A stretch of 64,000 nucleotides of DNA, taken from Triplophysa rosa. Its lineage: Eukaryota; Chordata; Actinopteri; Cypriniformes; Nemacheilidae. The translations under genes and the position numbers were made by a program. Numbering within the stretch: position 1 is the first letter of the stretch; the number at the start of each line of letters is the position of its first letter. Below are positions 60,809-64,000 of the stretch, piece by piece. Location of the stretch: NCBI RefSeq assembly GCF_024868665.1, contig NC_079900.1, positions 17,140,086-17,204,085 on the forward strand, written 5' to 3'. Under the pieces are notes generated by a model, which was not told where the DNA came from, did not search any database, and saw only the letters and a program-made list of their open reading frames with translations.

Positions 60809-62119
60809 CAGCTGTGTCTGAAACAAACCGCTCCCTATCTCCTATGTAGTGCACTATACGGGGTGTCCGCCATTTTGTAGATGTGTCCGAAACCTGAGCG
60901 AACTACTTCAGTCCCTACATTCGTTCACTCTTTTTTACCCACAATGCACTCTGATTGTGAGTGTACATCCGATGTACTTTCGCTCATTCACTATTTCCCA
61001 TGATACAACACGAGACGACCGCTTGATTAGAATCAGCTGGAGGACACTGACCGTTAATGCCACGAATGTATGATTATACACACTTATGTTTGTTATTCTT
61101 GACAGTTAATTTATACTTTTAAAAAATATGTAGATTAAATGAATGAGATAAACAGTGGTGTTTTATTTGAAATATATAAAATAATTTTATTAAAGGTGAT
61201 AAATAAGCATGCCTGCAAATAAATGTGACGGTTGTTTTATTCTCTTTATTTTAAACTAATACTATAAACGTGACAAATAAAGTGAAAATGAATTTGAGTA
61301 TTTTAGAAAAGAATCCACAAAGCCACACATGTGTAATATAAGCTAATCGTTATGTTTAAGAAGAACGTCTGCGACAGTACTATCAGACGCAGGCTATAGA
61401 CGTCAGTGTCCGAAACCACTCACTCATTTTCATTCACTTCATCCCCATATAGTGGACTCAAATGTCATTCGCCATATAGGGAATTGTCATGGCTCTGCTT
61501 CCTTAGTCATGTTTTTCTTGGTCCTGTAGCAGAGCCATGGCAAAGCCTTAGGTTTTATGTGAGAAGACCATGAGATGTTTTTTTTTTTGACATCTCATGT
61601 GTTTTCTCATGTCTTGTCATTAGCCCCGCCCCTCTCGTTTCTTGTATTGCTTTCCTCTCATGTCTAATGTCCCACACCTGCCCCATGTAATGATCCCTCA
61701 TTTGTCTTCCCTATTTATATCCTCATGTTTCTTTGTCTTGTGCTGTTGGATTGTACTACGTCGTGTATGTGTGTCAGATCGTGCCCCAGTCCTATCGAAG
61801 TGAGTGTTCTCTGTGCATTACGTTGTATGTTTTACTGTGCTTGTTCCCTGCCTATTGTTAGACGTTGTGTCGTGTCATAGTTTAGTTATTTTGTCCTGTT
61901 GTTTTTGCCCCACCGAGGGAAGTGTTTTGTTTTCAGTTTTTTACCTTAGTCGTGTCCTTGTTACCCCCTCGTGGGTGTTTTGGTTCTGTTATTGTTTGTT
62001 GTAATAAATCCGTTAACCCCTTCATTGCCACTGCCTGCCTGCATTTGGGTTCTCGCCACGCTAGTCGTGACAGGGAATAGTGAAGGAGTGAACGAGGGAG
62101 AAATTTCAGACACAGCGGC
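60809..62119. mobile_element. TIR element hosting a solo LTR
   Basis: CAGCTGTGTCTGAAAC at the left and ATTTCAGACACAGCGGCTG at the right are imperfect inverted ends. Inner blocks are also mirrored (CCGCTCCCTATCTCC against GGAGTGAACGAGGGAG; GTAGTGCACTATAC against CATATAGTGGACTC). Without the LTR at 61485-62072 it would be about 0.7 kb. No coding capacity. Confidence 0.65.
61485..62072 (+). mobile_element. Solo LTR with 6-bp target duplication
   Basis: The element begins TGTCATGGCTCTG and ends CTAGTCGTGACA, the TG...CA form of an LTR, and is flanked by GGGAAT on both sides (61479-61484 and 62073-62078). A TATA-like CTATTTATAT lies near 61709 and an AATAAA near 62003, in promoter-then-polyA order. 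No internal retroelement genes adjoin, so it is a solo LTR left by recombination. The class (Ty3-like or endogenous-retrovirus-like) cannot be told from the LTR alone. The open frame at 61804-62004 is inside it and is not a gene. Confidence 0.85.
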
Positions 62120-62734
62120 TGTGTCTCGTTTCAGAAGGCTGCGTCCTCCGGAGGTCTCATTTGAAGCCTGTTACGTCATCGAGGCTGTCTCGTTTCATAA
62201 AAGCAGGTAGGACACTCTGTACGCACCCTTCTAATGCGACCTATTTTCACGAGAATGCAGAGGACACATGAGGTGTATCCTTAGTTGCTAGAGATAACCC
62301 ACAATTCTTTGCATCGGGCAACGTCTGTTAAATAAACGTGTGTTGAATAAACTGCAGCAGCTGCTCATTCAATCAAATATGTGGTGTTTAAATGTGAACA
62401 GTTTATAATTTGTGTCACGTTTTTTAAATCTTAGCAGGCATATGTAGTAAATAGGTTTACTAGTGTTTAGTGATTTTTAAACGTTTTAAAACAGTAAGGC
62501 AATACATTTTACATTTGTTTAACTTTTTGGCATTGTGTCGGGTAGAAAGTAACCTACTTTTTACCTCTTAAAATCATGTAGAAATCATTTTAATTAATTT
62601 GACAGGTGTGCTAGTGCAAAGTGTTGTCATAGCAACGTGGTACTTCGTGTTTCCTTTTCTGCCAGTATGTCCTACGAAGGACGTCTCGTTTAATTCTAAA
62701 TGGAGAATCCTCCGTATACCGCATCCTTTAGAGA

Positions 62735-63814
62735 AGGGGTCCCCAAACTTTTTCCTGCAAGGGCCACATAATTTTCCCTGTCTTTAATGGGGGCCGGGTT
62801 GGTGTGTAACAGAAAATTACATGGGCCGGAGTGACTACTAGTATCATTGTGGAGATTTAATTATGATTTTAAATGTATTTATTATGCCTCCTAATGCTAG
62901 AATAGTTTATTTTGTTATGCACCGTACAGACAAATGATTACTTTTCAAGAGACATATAGCCTATTGAAAGAGCATTGTTATTACTATCATAATGACATTT
63001 TTTCATATTCAGTGCGATTCAAAATCAAAACATTTACTTATGCATATTAATTAGTGTGAACTGTTGGCTTGCTTCTGGCTAGTGAGAAGTCCAATGTCAG
63101 GTCCCATTCCTGTCACAGTCTCAAAGACTGATGCAAATGTTCATCAGTGAGTCTTGATCTCATTGGAGTTTTCATCAGTTTCATGCATGAAAAGGTTTGC
63201 TCACAAATATACGTGCTGCCAAAAAGTGTGGACATCTTCATTGCTTGCCTTTTGATGTTTGGGTATGTCTCATTAGGAAGGGAAGCATAGAATTCAATGA
63301 GACCGTTGGGCTTAAATGCGTCTTTCAGAACATCACAGTTCTGTAACTCAGCCAACTCGAACTGATAAGAAGGCGGGGCTTTGTCAATGTCGGCAGCAAA
63401 GGGGTTCTGGAAAAGGCGAATTTTTTTAGCATGAACATGTAGCTCACGGAATCGCACGTCAAACATTTCCAGCGCTTCCACAGACTTTTCAGCTGGGAAT
63501 GGAGCCACTGGTTTCTCAGCTGAGAGACTTTTGGTAATGGGGAGATGAGTGAAGTCTTGCTTTTGTACTTGTCCCACAAGCAGTGCTATTTTCACCTCAA
63601 ATGCTTTTATGTGGGAATACATGTCACATATTAGTTTCCCCTTACCTTGGAGCTGCAAGTTGAGGCTGTTCAACATATCTGTCACATCTGTTAAAAAGGC
63701 GATGTCCCATTTCCGTGCGTTGATCAGTTCTGGGACAGTTTTGCCCTTCGTCAGAAGAAAGGCGTTGATTTCGGGTAGCAGCTCATAAAAACGCCTCAAA
63801 ACTCTGCCCCGGGC
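62735..63814 (-). mobile_element. hAT (Charlie-like) transposon remnant
   Basis: The end GGGGTCCCCAAACTTTTTCC at about 62736 is the characteristic terminus of the Charlie-like hAT group. It is followed inward by non-coding sequence and, from 63113, by transposase coding sequence on the minus strand. The other end is missing because a different MITE begins at 63815. Confidence 0.75.
63113..63814 (-). pseudogene. hAT transposase, C-terminal 234 codons, 5' truncated
   Basis: The open frame runs from ARGRVLRRFYELLPEINAFL through WDIAFLTDVTDMLNSLNLQL and FPAEKSVEALEMFDVRFREL to the hATC dimerisation block STYICEQTFSCMKLMKTPMR, ending HQSLRL then TGA. The last block is the signature of hAT transposases, as also seen in domesticated relatives such as ZBED and GTF2IRD2 proteins. 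The BED finger and first catalytic aspartate would lie upstream and are cut off at 63814. The surviving part has no stop, which suggests a fairly recent copy, but the missing half makes it inactive unless it resumes beyond the window. Confidence 0.85.
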
Positions 63815-64000
63815 CAGAGGTGGGTAGAGTAGCCAAAATCTTTACTCAAGTAAAAGTACAAGTAACTAGAGAAATTGTTACTCAAGTAAAAGTAAAAGTC
63901 ACTATTTTAAAATTTACTTGAGTAAAAGTAAAAAAGTATGCAATGAAAAAACTACTCAAGTAGCTAGTTACTTAGTTACTTTGTATCTGATTATATAGGC
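63815..64000. mobile_element. hAT MITE, left part, runs off the window
   Basis: CAGAGGTGGGTAGAGTAGCC starts a well-known fish hAT terminus, followed by many AAGTAAAAGTA and TTACTCAAGTA repeats. It interrupts the hAT transposase reading frame at 63814. If complete, the 8 bases 63807-63814 (CCCCGGGC) should recur just beyond its right end. Confidence 0.75.

Overview
The window is vertebrate nuclear DNA from a ray-finned fish, most likely a cyprinid (carp/minnow/zebrafish relatives). It is AT-rich, its genes have many short exons with GT-AG introns, and it is crowded with repeat types typical of cyprinids: a palindromic MITE beginning AAAGGGATAGTTCACC, many hAT-type MITEs with 8-bp target-site duplications, TA-flanked mariner-like MITEs, and a DIRS-type retrotransposon. 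No bacterial, phage or organelle sequence was seen.

Genes occupy only about 9.4-24.4 kb. In order they are: first coding exon of a tweety-homologue chloride-channel-type gene (ttyh3, minus strand; the remaining exons lie beyond base 1); a complete sorting nexin 8 gene (snx8, plus strand, 13 coding exons, 520 codons plus stop); nudt1/MTH1 (minus strand, 3 coding exons, 156 aa), tail-to-tail with snx8; and mrm2 (plus strand, 2 coding exons, 233 aa), head-to-head with nudt1. Human 7p22.3 has the same snx8-nudt1-mrm2 trio, but there TTYH3 lies several genes further away.

Bases 1-9417 are the presumed first intron of ttyh3 and hold at least three hAT MITEs and three palindromic MITE copies or remnants. 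The snx8 introns hold a TA microsatellite, two palindromic MITEs and two hAT MITEs with perfect 8-bp target duplications, one nested in a palindromic MITE.

From 24.4 kb to the end I recognise no intact host gene. Landmarks are: a mariner-type MITE (25.3-25.9 kb) and an opposite-oriented relative split by about 950 bp of foreign DNA (27.2-28.7 kb); a nearly full-length, coding-dead DIRS1-like element on the minus strand (31.8-37.8 kb) with inverted terminal repeats and a legible internal complementary region; a hAT MITE (42.3-43.1 kb); a THAP-domain exon relic between arms carrying CRE and YY1-type sites (43.66-44.1 kb); and a unit with short terminal inverted repeats (44.74-49.06 kb) holding the decayed last exon of a fish-expanded gene family.

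The 44.74-49.06 kb unit contains the only N of the window, at 45980. The sequence on either side of it is best explained as a join of two overlapping contigs, one carrying an internally deleted short form of the unit and one the long form, so about 645 bp is probably falsely duplicated. The segment 49-60.5 kb is mostly unannotatable. From 60.5 kb to the end there is a pile-up of transposons: a TIR element carrying a solo LTR with a 6-bp target duplication, then the C-terminal part of a hAT transposase whose upstream end is broken by yet another hAT MITE.

The most unusual item is the TIR-bounded unit with a host-like multi-exon gene family inside it. The most important practical caveat is the assembly junction within it.
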